Of a stretch of DNA of 64,000 nucleotides, positions 26,149 to 35,569 are shown piece after piece. Numbering within the stretch: the stretch's first letter is position 1; every line of letters starts with the position of its first letter. The notes below the pieces were generated by a model. It was given only the letters and a program-made list of their open reading frames with translations. It was not told where the DNA came from and ran no database searches. The DNA comes from Methylomagnum ishizawai (GTDB taxonomy: Bacteria > Pseudomonadota > Gammaproteobacteria > Methylococcales > Methylococcaceae): contig NZ_AP019783.1 of the NCBI RefSeq assembly GCF_019670005.1, positions 1,694,501 to 1,758,500 on the forward strand, in the 5' to 3' direction. Both the position numbers and the translations under genes were made by a program.

Positions 26149-28311
26149 TCAAAGGGCCGACAGCAAGGCGAGGTTGTTGCGGGCGGGCTCGAAAGCGGGA
26201 TTTTTCTCCAGCGCTTCCCGGTAGGCCCAGGCCGCGCCCGCCGGATCGTCCAATTGCTGGAGCGCCACCCCGAGGTTGAACTGGACCGCGTAGGCCAAGG
26301 GCGAAGCCGCGGAACGGAACCACAGCCAGCGCCGGTAATGCGCCACCGCCGCGGCCAGGCCTTCGGTCGCGGCCAGCCGTTCGGCCTCGGCGATCACGGC
26401 CAGGACTTCCTCTTTGCCGCCCTGTCGGGCCGGGTCCGCCAGCAGGGCTTCGGCCTGGGCCAGCATGGACGGGTCGTACAGCGTTGGATGGTTCAGCACC
26501 AGCCGCGCCCTGGATTCGGTCTCGCGCGGTGGCGCGGGAACCCTGTCGGCCTCCCTGGTCCGGCGGAACAGCAAAGCTTCGGGGATGTGCCGGCCTATGT
26601 AGCCGTGCCCGGCGCAGGAGAGCCAAAAATCCCAATCCGCGTAGTCCTGGGCCATATCGAGGTTATAGCCACCCGCCGTTGCCCACATTTCCCGCCGGTA
26701 CAGGGCGCAATAGGGATAAGGATTCAAAGCCGGGTTTCCGGCGCGGGGATCCAAGGTTTGGACATAGCGGGAGGCGGTGCCGAATTCCTGAATATCGCTA
26801 TAGGCGATGGCGCGGGGATCGGCTTGCAATAACCCGGACAGTTTTTCGAGCGCCCTGGGGTGTAATTGATCTCCGCAATTCAAGGGAAGGATATATTTGC
26901 CCAGCGCGGCCCCTATGCCCGTATTACGGCTTTCCGCCAAGCCACGACCCGCCGTCGCGATGACCCGGATGGCGCGGCCTGGAAAATAGGCCAGCATTTC
27001 CCCGGCGAGACGGTCCACAGCTTCGGAACCATGGCTATCGACCAGGATGGTTTCCCAGTCCGGGCAGGTTTGGCCGGCCACGCTGTCGAGGGTTTCCGAT
27101 AGTTTATCGGCGTGCTGATCGAGGGAGACGATAATACTGACCAAGGGTTCCCGGCCTTGCGGTTTGGGTTCCGGGTTCAGGTAATTATCGCTCATACCCT
27201 CGATGGCCGATGGATCGGGCAGCCCGGTCTTATCCGGGCGGGGTGTTTGGATGGCGCGGATGAAGTTTTCGTATCTCAGCGCCTTGTCGGGGCACACCTC
27301 GCCGAGCAGTCGCAGGAATATCGCCCGGATTTCCGGGTATGACCATTCGCTTTGCAGGAATAAAGCCATGATTTCCCGTTTCAGGCTGGCGGAAACCGGC
27401 GCATTGTCGAAGCGCTCCCGTTTGCTTACGCACGATTCGTAGCGGAACAAGCCCATGTTTTGCGCGATCAAGGCTTTGATAATGGGTTCCCGCTCCTGGG
27501 GCGTACCGGGGAAATAGCCGCTGTACAGGAAACTGGATAACTCGACCGCCCAATGCAGTTTATGGAAGGCCACGAACCAGAATGGCAGGCCACCGTTCCG
27601 GTACTGCCTACCGTCCGCCTCGGTGGCCGAGTCTATATTCATCCAGCGCTGGGAATCATAAAGATAAAAGCCATGCTCGGCATAATGGCAGGGGCACCAG
27701 GCGCGGGCGAAATATTCGAAGCTCCAATCCAAGAAACTCCCGATCATGGGATGGTATCTTTGGTAATTCAGGAAGGCGGCGAGCAAGCGCTTCGGGACCA
27801 CCGAATAGGTCAGCACCGGCATGATCTTGGATTCGAAATGGCCAATGACCCGGCGGGTCCATTCCGGGGCCGCGGGTTCTGGAATCCTCTGGGTCGGATA
27901 GAGTTGGCCTTGGCCTATATATTGGTAGAGCGCGGGCACGACGCAAATCTCGTGGTCCGCGCCCAGGATGAGTTGGATCGCATCGTCGATGAAACCCGGA
28001 TCGAGGTAATCGTCGTCGGCGCAGGCGAGGATATAATCCCCGGCGGCGATATCGATAATGGTTTTATAGTTCTCATGCGGCGGCAGGTGGTCCGGGTTTT
28101 TGACGACTTTCAGCCGGGGCGCGATCCCGCGCAGAATATCCAGGGCTTTTTGCTTATGCGGATCGCCGCTGTTGTCCGCGACCAGCACCTCGACCCGCTC
28201 GTTACGCAGCGCCGCCAAGCGGCTGATGATGGGCATCGCTTCCAGGCAGCTCCGGTGCGAGGGGACCAACACGGACAAGAGGGGTTGGCGGGGTTCTTGG
28301 GCTTCGGCCAT
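26149..28311 (-). CDS. Double GT2 glycosyltransferase with TPR-like tail
   Basis: A 720-residue protein with two family 2 domains. The first (LLSVLVPSHRSCLE, VLVADNSGD, YILACADDDYLD) has a classical DDD motif. The second (LVSIIVSLDQHADKLSETLD, ILVDSHGS, YILPLNCGDQLHP, DYADWDFWLSC) has an NCGD in place of DxD, so it may be weak or inactive. The last about 60 residues are TPR-like (FNLGVALQQLDDPAGAAWAY). Start ATG 28311 was chosen; a GTG three codons upstream overlaps the preceding stop and is possible. Likely cytoplasmic, adding sugars to a glycan or protein. Confidence 0.8.
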   Translation of the reverse strand: MAEAQEPRQPLLSVLVPSHRSCLEAMPIISRLAALRNERVEVLVADNSGDPHKQKALDILRGIAPRLKVVKNPDHLPPHENYKTIIDIAAGDYILACADDDYLDPGFIDDAIQLILGADHEICVVPALYQYIGQGQLYPTQRIPEPAAPEWTRRVIGHFESKIMPVLTYSVVPKRLLAAFLNYQRYHPMIGSFLDWSFEYFARAWCPCHYAEHGFYLYDSQRWMNIDSATEADGRQYRNGGLPFWFVAFHKLHWAVELSSFLYSGYFPGTPQEREPIIKALIAQNMGLFRYESCVSKRERFDNAPVSASLKREIMALFLQSEWSYPEIRAIFLRLLGEVCPDKALRYENFIRAIQTPRPDKTGLPDPSAIEGMSDNYLNPEPKPQGREPLVSIIVSLDQHADKLSETLDSVAGQTCPDWETILVDSHGSEAVDRLAGEMLAYFPGRAIRVIATAGRGLAESRNTGIGAALGKYILPLNCGDQLHPRALEKLSGLLQADPRAIAYSDIQEFGTASRYVQTLDPRAGNPALNPYPYCALYRREMWATAGGYNLDMAQDYADWDFWLSCAGHGYIGRHIPEALLFRRTREADRVPAPPRETESRARLVLNHPTLYDPSMLAQAEALLADPARQGGKEEVLAVIAEAERLAATEGLAAAVAHYRRWLWFRSAASPLAYAVQFNLGVALQQLDDPAGAAWAYREALEKNPAFEPARNNLALLSAL

Positions 28312-28316
28312 GGGGT

Positions 28317-29468
28317 TCACTCGCGGGGGATCGCATAGGCCACGGCTCCGGTGCCGCACCAGCCATGCAAGCGCAGATAAAAACGATAATTTTCCAGCCC
28401 TTCCATCAGCAGGGCAGGGATGCGCCACAGCCCGTCGCGGCTGTGGTAGACCGTCACCGCAAGTTTAGGCCGGTTTCGGCGGAGGAAGTCCAGGCCGCCT
28501 GCCAGCGCCGCCAGTTCGCCGCCTTCGAGATGGAGTTTGGCGAAGGTGCAAGGGAGGTCCAGGCCATCCAGGGCGCGGACGCGGACCGTGCCCGGAGCGC
28601 CCGCCATCAGCCGGGAAGCCATGCCATGGCCTTGGGCGAAGGCGTGTTCGCCGTCCTCCGCGCCAAGCGCGTATTCCAGCACCCGGATCCGCGCCGCCAA
28701 CTCGGCGGGCAACCCGGACACCCATCCGCGCAAGCGCCGGGCGTTGTCCGGGTCGGGTTCGATGGCCGTGAGGGTTTGGCAAGCGCCGCCGGTCCTGTGT
28801 AGGAACTGCTGGCTGGCCGTCCCGTCCCAAGCGCCCGCGTCGAGGCAATGTTCCTGGGAACCCAAGGCGGCGAGCATGGGCGGGATGAAATAGCGGTCGT
28901 CCAGATGGATGGGCGCGCCATCGAACAGCCATTCCTCGCGCAAGCAGCGCCAAGCCAGGATTTGCAACTGGGCGGCGCGGGAAATGTCGTCCTCCCATTG
29001 CTCCAAGACCTGGGCGATGCGCTCCCGGTCCATCGCCGACAGCGGTCCCGCGAACCAGCCATTGCCCATCGGCAGGCGGTCGGCATAAGCCTCCAACACA
29101 TCGTAGACGGGACGGATGCGCCGCCAACCGGATTCCGCCAGGAAACCGTGGATAGGCCGATAGGGCGCGGTCACGACGCAGACCGCGATGAGATGGCTGG
29201 ATTTATGTGGAGGTGGAACCCGGTCCGGGGCCAGCACCGGAATCCGCCCGGCCAGTAAGCCGGAAGGCGGCGGCGCGCGGTCCACGGCATAGGCGATGTC
29301 GATGCCCAGCGCGGCGAACAAATCGGCGGCCAGTTCCCCCAGCTTGCCGGCACCGTACAACACCAAGGGCCGGTCCACCGGATCGGGGCCCAGTCCGGGC
29401 GGCGGCGCGGGCAGGCGTTCCAGCAGATCGAGGGCGGTCGCCGAGTTGGGGGGGCCGGGCGGGTTCAT
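28317..29468 (-). CDS. FkbM-type methyltransferase with N-terminal Rossmann-like domain
   Basis: The 383-residue protein has an N-terminal VLYGAGKLGELAADLF segment like a nucleotide-binding fold and a C-terminal FkbM-family methyltransferase (CLDAGAWDGTASQQFLH for AdoMet binding, AIEPDPDNARRL, FAKLHLEGGELAAL). FkbM enzymes O-methylate sugars. A second protein of the same architecture is encoded at 33513-34688, so the glycan may carry two methyl groups. The ATG (29468) overlaps the GT4 stop codon. An in-frame upstream extension is only antisense reading of the GT4 and radical SAM genes. Confidence 0.75.
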   Translation of the reverse strand: MNPPGPPNSATALDLLERLPAPPPGLGPDPVDRPLVLYGAGKLGELAADLFAALGIDIAYAVDRAPPPSGLLAGRIPVLAPDRVPPPHKSSHLIAVCVVTAPYRPIHGFLAESGWRRIRPVYDVLEAYADRLPMGNGWFAGPLSAMDRERIAQVLEQWEDDISRAAQLQILAWRCLREEWLFDGAPIHLDDRYFIPPMLAALGSQEHCLDAGAWDGTASQQFLHRTGGACQTLTAIEPDPDNARRLRGWVSGLPAELAARIRVLEYALGAEDGEHAFAQGHGMASRLMAGAPGTVRVRALDGLDLPCTFAKLHLEGGELAALAGGLDFLRRNRPKLAVTVYHSRDGLWRIPALLMEGLENYRFYLRLHGWCGTGAVAYAIPRE

Positions 29469-30760
29469 CGGCTGGCTTCCAGCCGTCCGGCCCAGCGGGC
29501 CAAGCGGGCGTCTTGGGGGAAACAATCGCGGTAATGGAAGACCGAGCTTTTGGTCCGCTCGTATAGGCAATGGGGTCCGGGAGGCAGGGGGTCGGCGGTG
29601 GCCCCGTCGGGGAAGCGCCAAGCCTCCCCGCCCTGGCAGGCGCGGAACCAGTCGGCGGGTTCTTCGCCGAACACGGCTTTGAAATCGAAGCCGCGCTTGG
29701 GTTCGGCCAACAGGGCTTGGTAATGGGCGTGGAGCCGGTCCGCCGTGCGGCCCACCGCGAAATCTTGGCGGATGGCGCGGGCGGCGTTGGCGGAGAGGCG
29801 CTGTCGTTCGTCGGGGTTCTCGGCCAAATACTGGATGGCGTCGGCGAAGGCGCGGGGCGAATCCACGATCAGGCCGGTTTCGCCCTGGCGGACCAGATGC
29901 CGCTCGGCGGGATTGTCGAGGACCACCGGGACCACGCCCATCGCCATCGCTTCCAGCAGGGCGTTCTCGGTCGTGCCGTAATGCCGGGGGTTGAGCGGAT
30001 AGGCCAGGAGGTCGAAGGCCGCCAGTTGTTCCACCACCTGGGTGGAATAGCCGAGCGGATGGAGCCGCCCGGCCAGTCCCCGCGCTTTGGCTTCGGCCAT
30101 GAGCCCATCCGCCGTGACGGGATCGCCCACCATGGATAGGCGGAAACCGGGCAGGCGCACCGCCGCGAGATAATCCAACAGGTCCGGGTGCAGTTTGGCG
30201 TAGTTCAGCGTGCCGATATAGCCGACCTTGACCGGAGCTTGGGGATCGCGCCGGGGCGGTGGCGGCAGGTCGTCGAAACCGCCGGAACTGAACACCGCGT
30301 CGATCCGTCGCCGGGTTTCCCCGTCCAGCGCGGCGAGGCGGGGATGTTCCCAGGAGCAGGGCGAGGTGAACAGGAAGCGGTGGGGTAGGGCCGCGAATTC
30401 GGGCGGAATCTCGGGCGGACTCAGCCCCGACACGTGGCTCCAGACCACGAGCCGCATGGCGGGCCAAGGATCGCCACCCATCCAGGCCGCGACTTTGGGA
30501 TGATGCCACCATTCCAGTTGCACGATATCGGCGGCGGCGATCCGCGCGGCCAGCGTGGCGGGGTCGGGGCAGACCAGTACTTCGGCGCCATGAGCCTGGG
30601 CGTGGTCCACGAACTGGGATTTTTCGGGCGCTTCCAAACAGGCGATGACATGGGTCCAGCCATCCCCGCGCCGGGCCGATTCCGCCGCCAGCCGCGACAA
30701 CACCTTGCCGACGCCGCCGCCGAGATGGGCGGTGATGTGCAGGAGGCGGCGGCGGTTCAT
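29465..30760 (-). CDS. GT4 glycosyltransferase
   Basis: The 431-residue GT-B protein begins with HITAHLGGGVGKVLSRLA, the glycine-rich N-terminal loop of family 4 enzymes, and has VKVGYIGTLNYAKLHPDLLD and the donor-binding EX7E region, seen as YGTTENALLEAMAMGVVPVV. It probably transfers a nucleotide-activated sugar to a growing glycan in the cytoplasm. The tail after residue about 350 (FGEEPADWFRACQGGEAW) is an unrecognised addition. It overlaps the FkbM gene downstream and lies 12 bp after the B12-radical SAM gene. Confidence 0.85.
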   Translation of the reverse strand: MNRRRLLHITAHLGGGVGKVLSRLAAESARRGDGWTHVIACLEAPEKSQFVDHAQAHGAEVLVCPDPATLAARIAAADIVQLEWWHHPKVAAWMGGDPWPAMRLVVWSHVSGLSPPEIPPEFAALPHRFLFTSPCSWEHPRLAALDGETRRRIDAVFSSGGFDDLPPPPRRDPQAPVKVGYIGTLNYAKLHPDLLDYLAAVRLPGFRLSMVGDPVTADGLMAEAKARGLAGRLHPLGYSTQVVEQLAAFDLLAYPLNPRHYGTTENALLEAMAMGVVPVVLDNPAERHLVRQGETGLIVDSPRAFADAIQYLAENPDERQRLSANAARAIRQDFAVGRTADRLHAHYQALLAEPKRGFDFKAVFGEEPADWFRACQGGEAWRFPDGATADPLPPGPHCLYERTKSSVFHYRDCFPQDARLARWAGRLEASR

Positions 30761-30772
30761 GGGCGGGCCGGA

Positions 30773-32410
30773 TTAATGGACGGGCAGGTCGAACGCCTGG
30801 GCGTAGCTTTTCCAGATGGGATCGGTCTCGACGATGCGGAAGTAGTGTTCGAGCGCGTCCCCGCCGTCGTCCGCCGCCATGGCGCGTTGCGCCTGGGCCA
30901 GGTAATAGTAGGCGAAGGCGTGGTTGCCATAGCGCTGGATCACGTCCTCGAAACAGCGGGCCGCCACCGCGTAATCGCCCGCCGACATCCGGTGGTTGTG
31001 GACGAAGTTCACTTCCAGGTTCATCAAATAGGTCTTGCGCATGATGTGGTCGGGATCGGTGCCGGGGACCCGGATGATGTACTGGTTCAGGTCGATATCG
31101 CCGATGCCGAGGTTCTTGTCGATCCAGCCGTTTTCGACGCACATGTGGTAAAGCTGGGTGCCGCGCAGCGGGGTCGCCAGACTGAAGCTGCCCCAGTCCA
31201 ACCCGACCTCCTTGATGAAGCGGACGGTTTCGTCGCGGTGTTCCTCTAGTTCGCCCGGCAGGCCGCTGACGAAGAAGCCCTGCACGAACAAGCCATGCTT
31301 CTTCAGCGTATCGACGATGCCCTTGAGTTTGTCCAGACGCAGGGGCTTGTGGATGATGTGCTTGAGGACGTGGTCCGAGCCCGATTCGATGGCCAGGGGC
31401 ACGGTGTCCAGGCCCGCCTGCTTCATCAGCATCGCCATTTCATCGTCGATGAAGGCGGCGGTGAGCCCGTTGGGCGTTTCCACCCGCAGCCCGAACGGTG
31501 CCAGGCGGCGGAACAGTTCCTTGGCCCGGTCCCGTTCCAGCAGGAGTTGGTCGTCGTAGAACGTCAGGACGTTCATGCCGTAGCGCTCGACCAACTGGCC
31601 GACATGGGCGATCACCGCGTCGACGCTGGCATAGCGCATGTTCTTGCCGTGGAAGGAAGGCTCGGCGCAGAAGACGCATTTGAACGGGCAGCCCCTGGAA
31701 GTCACGATGAAAAACTGCCGGTTCTCATGGTCGTCGCCGTAGGAGGAGAACGGCGAGAACGCCTCCTTCATCCCGTATTTCCAATACTCGATCAGGCCGT
31801 AATCGATGTCGATCAGTTCGTCCAGGTCGTTCAGATAATCGGCGACCGGCGGCATCCGTTGTTCGAGCTTGTGGCGGGTGACCCAGGCGGGATGGCGGGC
31901 CAGTTCGGCCCTGGGCTCGGGCGCGTTCACCAAGCGCAGCAGGGCCGCTTCGCCTTCGGCGTAGCAGACCGCGTCGATATCGGGCTGCTCGCGGGGGATG
32001 ACTTCCCAGGAGGTGGTGGCCGCCGCCCCGCCCAGCAGAATCAAGGTCTCGGGCGACAGCTTCCGGGCCGCGCCCGCGATCTCGGCCACGTAGCGGTAGG
32101 AAATATCGAACATCAGCGACAAGCCGACGACATCCGGGGTCCGTTGTTCCAGGGTCTGCGCCAGGGCGTTATGCCATTCGTCCCGCTCGTAGAGGTTCAT
32201 GTCGAAGATGCGGATGTCCAGCGGACGGCGGCTGTGCTTCTTGAGGTAGGAGGCGATGGACAGCACGCCGTAGGGCATCGCGGTGAAACTCCGCGTCTTG
32301 CTGGATTTCGCCTCGTTGGCATAGACGCGGTAGGGCAGGATCACGAACAGCAGGCTGAATTCGCGCTCCTGCCCGGTTGGATGGGGGATGTTCAGGGTTT
32401 CCGCAGTCAT
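30773..32410 (-). CDS. B12-binding radical SAM protein
   Basis: The 545-residue enzyme has an N-terminal cobalamin-binding-like region (LPYRVYANEAKSSKTRSFTA, VVGLSLMFDISYRY, LILLGGAAAT) and a radical SAM core with CPFKCVFC coordinating the 4Fe-4S cluster, FYDDQLLLERDRAKELF and IESGSDHVLKHI. The C-terminal 80 residues are TPR-like (YAVAARCFEDVIQRYGNHAF). Class B enzymes of this design methylate unactivated carbons, and relatives occur in polyketide, antibiotic and lipid pathways. Here a C-methylation or another modification of a sugar or lipid in the glycan locus is a reasonable inference. Confidence 0.8.
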   Translation of the reverse strand: MTAETLNIPHPTGQEREFSLLFVILPYRVYANEAKSSKTRSFTAMPYGVLSIASYLKKHSRRPLDIRIFDMNLYERDEWHNALAQTLEQRTPDVVGLSLMFDISYRYVAEIAGAARKLSPETLILLGGAAATTSWEVIPREQPDIDAVCYAEGEAALLRLVNAPEPRAELARHPAWVTRHKLEQRMPPVADYLNDLDELIDIDYGLIEYWKYGMKEAFSPFSSYGDDHENRQFFIVTSRGCPFKCVFCAEPSFHGKNMRYASVDAVIAHVGQLVERYGMNVLTFYDDQLLLERDRAKELFRRLAPFGLRVETPNGLTAAFIDDEMAMLMKQAGLDTVPLAIESGSDHVLKHIIHKPLRLDKLKGIVDTLKKHGLFVQGFFVSGLPGELEEHRDETVRFIKEVGLDWGSFSLATPLRGTQLYHMCVENGWIDKNLGIGDIDLNQYIIRVPGTDPDHIMRKTYLMNLEVNFVHNHRMSAGDYAVAARCFEDVIQRYGNHAFAYYYLAQAQRAMAADDGGDALEHYFRIVETDPIWKSYAQAFDLPVH

Positions 32411-32456
32411 GATGTTCGGCCTCCGGGTTGCGTCGATCCACAGTGATGGGCTAAGC

Positions 32457-33494
32457 CTAGGCCACTTTCCCCAACGGGGGGCGCGTGCCCGGATCGATCC
32501 GTTCCAGGAGTTGCCAGCGGTAGGGGTCGATGTTGTCGGGCAGGCAATGGCTCAACTGGCCGCAGGCGGCGCAGGTGGGGTCGTCCTTGCGGCAGCCGCT
32601 CAAATGGGCGATGCGGTGGCGGCGCATGGATTCGCCGTTCCAGATGGTTTTCAGGGACTCGGTGCGGACATCGCCGATGGGGAGTGTGCGCGCCCAGTCC
32701 AGGAAGCACAGGCTGACGCTGCCGTCGGTGTTGACCGCCATGGAATAGAAGATGTAGGGGCAAGTCTCGATATCGTGGATGCTGTTGCCGTAGATGCCTT
32801 CGGTGATTTCGATCCCGGTGCGCTCCTCCACGTCGAAGCTGGGCCAGCAGGGCGCGAAGTTCTCGATGAACACCCGGTCGGCGATCTCGCCGAAGATATC
32901 GTAGAAGCGCTGTTTGTCCGCCTCGTCGAGGATATCGCCCGGAATCTTGACGCAGATTTCGCAATCGCCCTTGCGCTGGTAAAGCTGGCGGATGTTATCG
33001 ACGAAGCGGTCGAAATCCACCCGCGTCTGGGTGAATTCCCAATATTGCGCGCTGGACATGCCATCGACGGAGATATTGATGCGGTCGATCCCGGCGTCCA
33101 GGATTGGTCCCACCCGGTCCGGCGTCAGCAGATAGCCGTTGGTGGTGGTGTCGATGTATTGCACATGGCCGCTCCGCTTGGCGTAGCCGACCATGTCGGC
33201 GAAGCGGGTATGCAGCAAGGGTTCGCCTTCCTTATAGAGGCGCAGCACCTTCAACGGCTGGTCGAATTCGCCCAGGTCGTCGATGAGCTTGCGGTAGATA
33301 TCGAAATCCAGCCGCCCTTGCCAGCGCCCGGTCGAGCGGATCAATTCACGGTCCCCGGTGGGGCAGAATTTGCACTGGAAATTGCAGGTGTTCACGGGGT
33401 CCACGAACAGCACGAAGGGCGTGGACAGGGGGATGACTTCCTGCAACGGGGTACGGTTATCCAGGTTGATCCTGGGTTTGACCTGGGCCTTCAT
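32457..33494 (-). CDS. Radical SAM/SPASM domain protein
   Basis: The 345-residue protein carries CNFQCKFCPTG as the radical SAM cysteine motif and a C-terminal cysteine-rich SPASM-like region (CFLDWARTLPIG, CRKDDPTCAACGQLSHC). Such proteins use auxiliary Fe-S clusters, often in dehydrogenation, epimerisation or peptide modification. It is separated by 46 bp from the B12-radical SAM gene and 18 bp from the FkbM gene, so it is part of the operon. Substrate could be a sugar intermediate or, less likely, the secreted repeat protein. Confidence 0.83.
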   Translation of the reverse strand: MKAQVKPRINLDNRTPLQEVIPLSTPFVLFVDPVNTCNFQCKFCPTGDRELIRSTGRWQGRLDFDIYRKLIDDLGEFDQPLKVLRLYKEGEPLLHTRFADMVGYAKRSGHVQYIDTTTNGYLLTPDRVGPILDAGIDRINISVDGMSSAQYWEFTQTRVDFDRFVDNIRQLYQRKGDCEICVKIPGDILDEADKQRFYDIFGEIADRVFIENFAPCWPSFDVEERTGIEITEGIYGNSIHDIETCPYIFYSMAVNTDGSVSLCFLDWARTLPIGDVRTESLKTIWNGESMRRHRIAHLSGCRKDDPTCAACGQLSHCLPDNIDPYRWQLLERIDPGTRPPLGKVA

Positions 33495-33512
33495 CGGAAC
33501 CTCCTTGGAGCG

Positions 33513-34688
33513 TCAGCCGGGAGCGGCGTAGCAAACGGTTTCCCACAGGGTGTGGGTGGAATGGTGCCTGAGGTATATCCGGTATCCCGAGTGAGGGTCG
33601 TGGAGCGACAACGGAATATCCAACAGGTGTCGGGTTTCATGGTAGATGCAGATCGCCAGCTTGGGATGCCACCGGCCTATGAGGTTCCGCGCCCCCGCGA
33701 GGGCTTCCGGCTCCGCGCCCTCGATGTCCATTTTCACGAAGTGCGCTTCCCGGCCTTCCAGCGCCGAATCCAGCGTCACCCGGCGCACCGGGGCGATGGT
33801 TCCGTCGGCGCGGCAATTGTTGAAATCGGGTTCGGCGCACCAGCCGTCCGCGCCGCCCACCAGCGCATGGTGTAGGTGGATATTCTCCAGGCCGTAGTCG
33901 CGCACCGTCCGCCGCAACCGGGCCAGGTTGTCCGCGTCGGCTTCGAAAGCATGGATGGCCGGAGCCGTCCGTCCCGCCGCGTGCATGAAGGCGTGTCCCC
34001 CCACCACGAAATCGCCGTCGAAAGCGCCACAATCCACCCAGGTTTCGCCGTCCGCGAAATCCAGGAGATCGGCCTGGAAATATTGCGGGGCGCTGGCGAC
34101 CTGATGCAGGAAGGGACTGCCGACCATCTCGAAATGGATGCTCTGGAATAGCCGCGCCTTGCAGGCTGCCAGCAGAACCCGGCGGGAGTGATCGTCGGCG
34201 AGCGCTGGCCAGAGCCGTTCCAGGTCCGCCCCGGCCCGCAGCAAATGCCAGCCCGGTAGATAGCCGACCTGGCCGTCGCGTTCGGCGAACAGGCAGGGGA
34301 GGCCGTGCCCGGCCAGTTCCGCCGCGATTCCGCCGCTAATCATCGCGGCCACCACCACCCGCGGCGCGGGGCGCTGTTCCCCGAGCGCGGCCACGGGCGC
34401 GATGGGGATGCCCAGTAGTTGCTTGCCCCAGAGCTTGGGATTGTTGTCCACGCAGAACGCGGGACGGACGCCCAAGGGCAGCCAGTGTTCCAGCACCGAT
34501 TTGGCGAACCGGCCCGCGCCGTACAGCGCCAGCGGTACATCCCCGACCAGGAGTTCCTCGGGGTCCATCGCGCCATCCGCCGACCAGGGATGCAGGGCCG
34601 CCGCAGCGCGGGCCACGGCCAGCAAGCGTCCGGGCGTGTCGGCCTTGCAAATCTCGGGAAACAGGCGGGCGCGGTAATCCTGGTTCAT
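33513..34688 (-). CDS. FkbM-type methyltransferase with N-terminal Rossmann-like domain
   Basis: A 391-residue paralogue in architecture of the 28317-29468 product: the N-terminus has PLALYGAGRFAKSVLEHWLP and the C-terminus the FkbM methyltransferase (WVDCGAFDGDFVVGGHAFMH, AFEADADNLARLRR, FVKMDIEGAEPEALAGA). The DIEGAE motif is the family hallmark. The start ATG 34688 overlaps the stop of the epimerase gene. It probably O-methylates a deoxy sugar of the surface glycan. Confidence 0.8.
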   Translation of the reverse strand: MNQDYRARLFPEICKADTPGRLLAVARAAAALHPWSADGAMDPEELLVGDVPLALYGAGRFAKSVLEHWLPLGVRPAFCVDNNPKLWGKQLLGIPIAPVAALGEQRPAPRVVVAAMISGGIAAELAGHGLPCLFAERDGQVGYLPGWHLLRAGADLERLWPALADDHSRRVLLAACKARLFQSIHFEMVGSPFLHQVASAPQYFQADLLDFADGETWVDCGAFDGDFVVGGHAFMHAAGRTAPAIHAFEADADNLARLRRTVRDYGLENIHLHHALVGGADGWCAEPDFNNCRADGTIAPVRRVTLDSALEGREAHFVKMDIEGAEPEALAGARNLIGRWHPKLAICIYHETRHLLDIPLSLHDPHSGYRIYLRHHSTHTLWETVCYAAPG

Positions 34689-35569
34689 GGCGGGCCGTCC
34701 TCGTTGCGGCGGAGCCGGGACAACCCGGACGCCAGATCGATCCCGGCCCGCCAGCCGGGCAAGGTTTCGGCGTTTTCCCAAGGGTCGAACACCTCGCGCT
34801 CCCGGCGGGGCCGCGCCCCCCAGTCCACGCGGACGGGATGCGCCGGGTCGGCGGCGTTGAAGGCGTCCACCAGTTCGCGCAGCGATACCGCGCTCTCGGA
34901 AGGCAAACGGTAGATCCGCCGCTCGCCCGCCCGGAATGCCAGCACCTGCCCGCAAGCCAGCGCGAACCCGTGGGCGAGGTCGTCGACATGGACCAGATGG
35001 AGGCGTTGATTTCCTTGGGACATGGCCAGTGTATCGGTCGATCCGGCGTAGAACTTTAGTAAATCGATCAACTTTTTCCGGCGGTCGCCTTCGCCATAGC
35101 TGTCGTAGAGGTGTAGTTCCAGGAGTTTCATCCCCATCGTGTCCAGGTAGTATTCGGCCAGGGTGGAGAAGGCTTGCTTGGTCGCGGCGTAGAGGTTGGC
35201 GGGCCGGTAGTCGGCGTTTTCGTAGTGTTGCCAGGCAGTCCCGGCATAGACCAGCGCGCCGCAACCGCTGTCCCGCATGGCGTCCAACAGATAGGCACCG
35301 TATTGGAGGTTCGCCGTCAGCAAGGGGCCGATGTCTTCGTAACGGTGTTCGGCGATATAGAGCGCCGCCAGATGGACCACCACATCGGGCCGGAACTCCG
35401 CCAAGGCGGCGCGGAACCCCAGGCCGTCCGGGCCGACGCTCCAGGTGCGGGCGTTCCTGGGCGGCGCGGCGCTCCTCGAAGCGCAGCCGACCTCGTGTCC
35501 CAGGCCGAGCAGGTGGGGCACCAGATGGGAACCGATAAAGCCGGTCGCGCCGGTCACGAAGATTTTCAT
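34685..35569 (-). CDS. NAD-dependent epimerase/dehydratase family protein (4-ketoreductase candidate)
   Basis: The 294-residue SDR begins [20 protein letters not shown], with the GxxGxxG motif, and has a YAATK catalytic pair (LYAATKQAFSTLAEYY). After RfbF, RfbG, RfbH and an epimerase, the missing step is NAD(P)H reduction of the 4-keto group giving a CDP-3,6-dideoxyhexose, so this is the obvious candidate (like AscF, RfbS or AbeJ). The C4 stereochemistry cannot be told. Overlaps with both neighbours are 4 bp. Confidence 0.82.
   Translation of the reverse strand: MKIFVTGATGFIGSHLVPHLLGLGHEVGCASRSAAPPRNARTWSVGPDGLGFRAALAEFRPDVVVHLAALYIAEHRYEDIGPLLTANLQYGAYLLDAMRDSGCGALVYAGTAWQHYENADYRPANLYAATKQAFSTLAEYYLDTMGMKLLELHLYDSYGEGDRRKKLIDLLKFYAGSTDTLAMSQGNQRLHLVHVDDLAHGFALACGQVLAFRAGERRIYRLPSESAVSLRELVDAFNAADPAHPVRVDWGARPRREREVFDPWENAETLPGWRAGIDLASGLSRLRRNEDGPP

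Noticed and set aside
28317-31142. 941-codon frame through the FkbM, GT4 and radical SAM genes
   Set aside because: Only the last 383 codons show FkbM features; the rest is an out-of-frame shadow of the GT4 and radical SAM genes.
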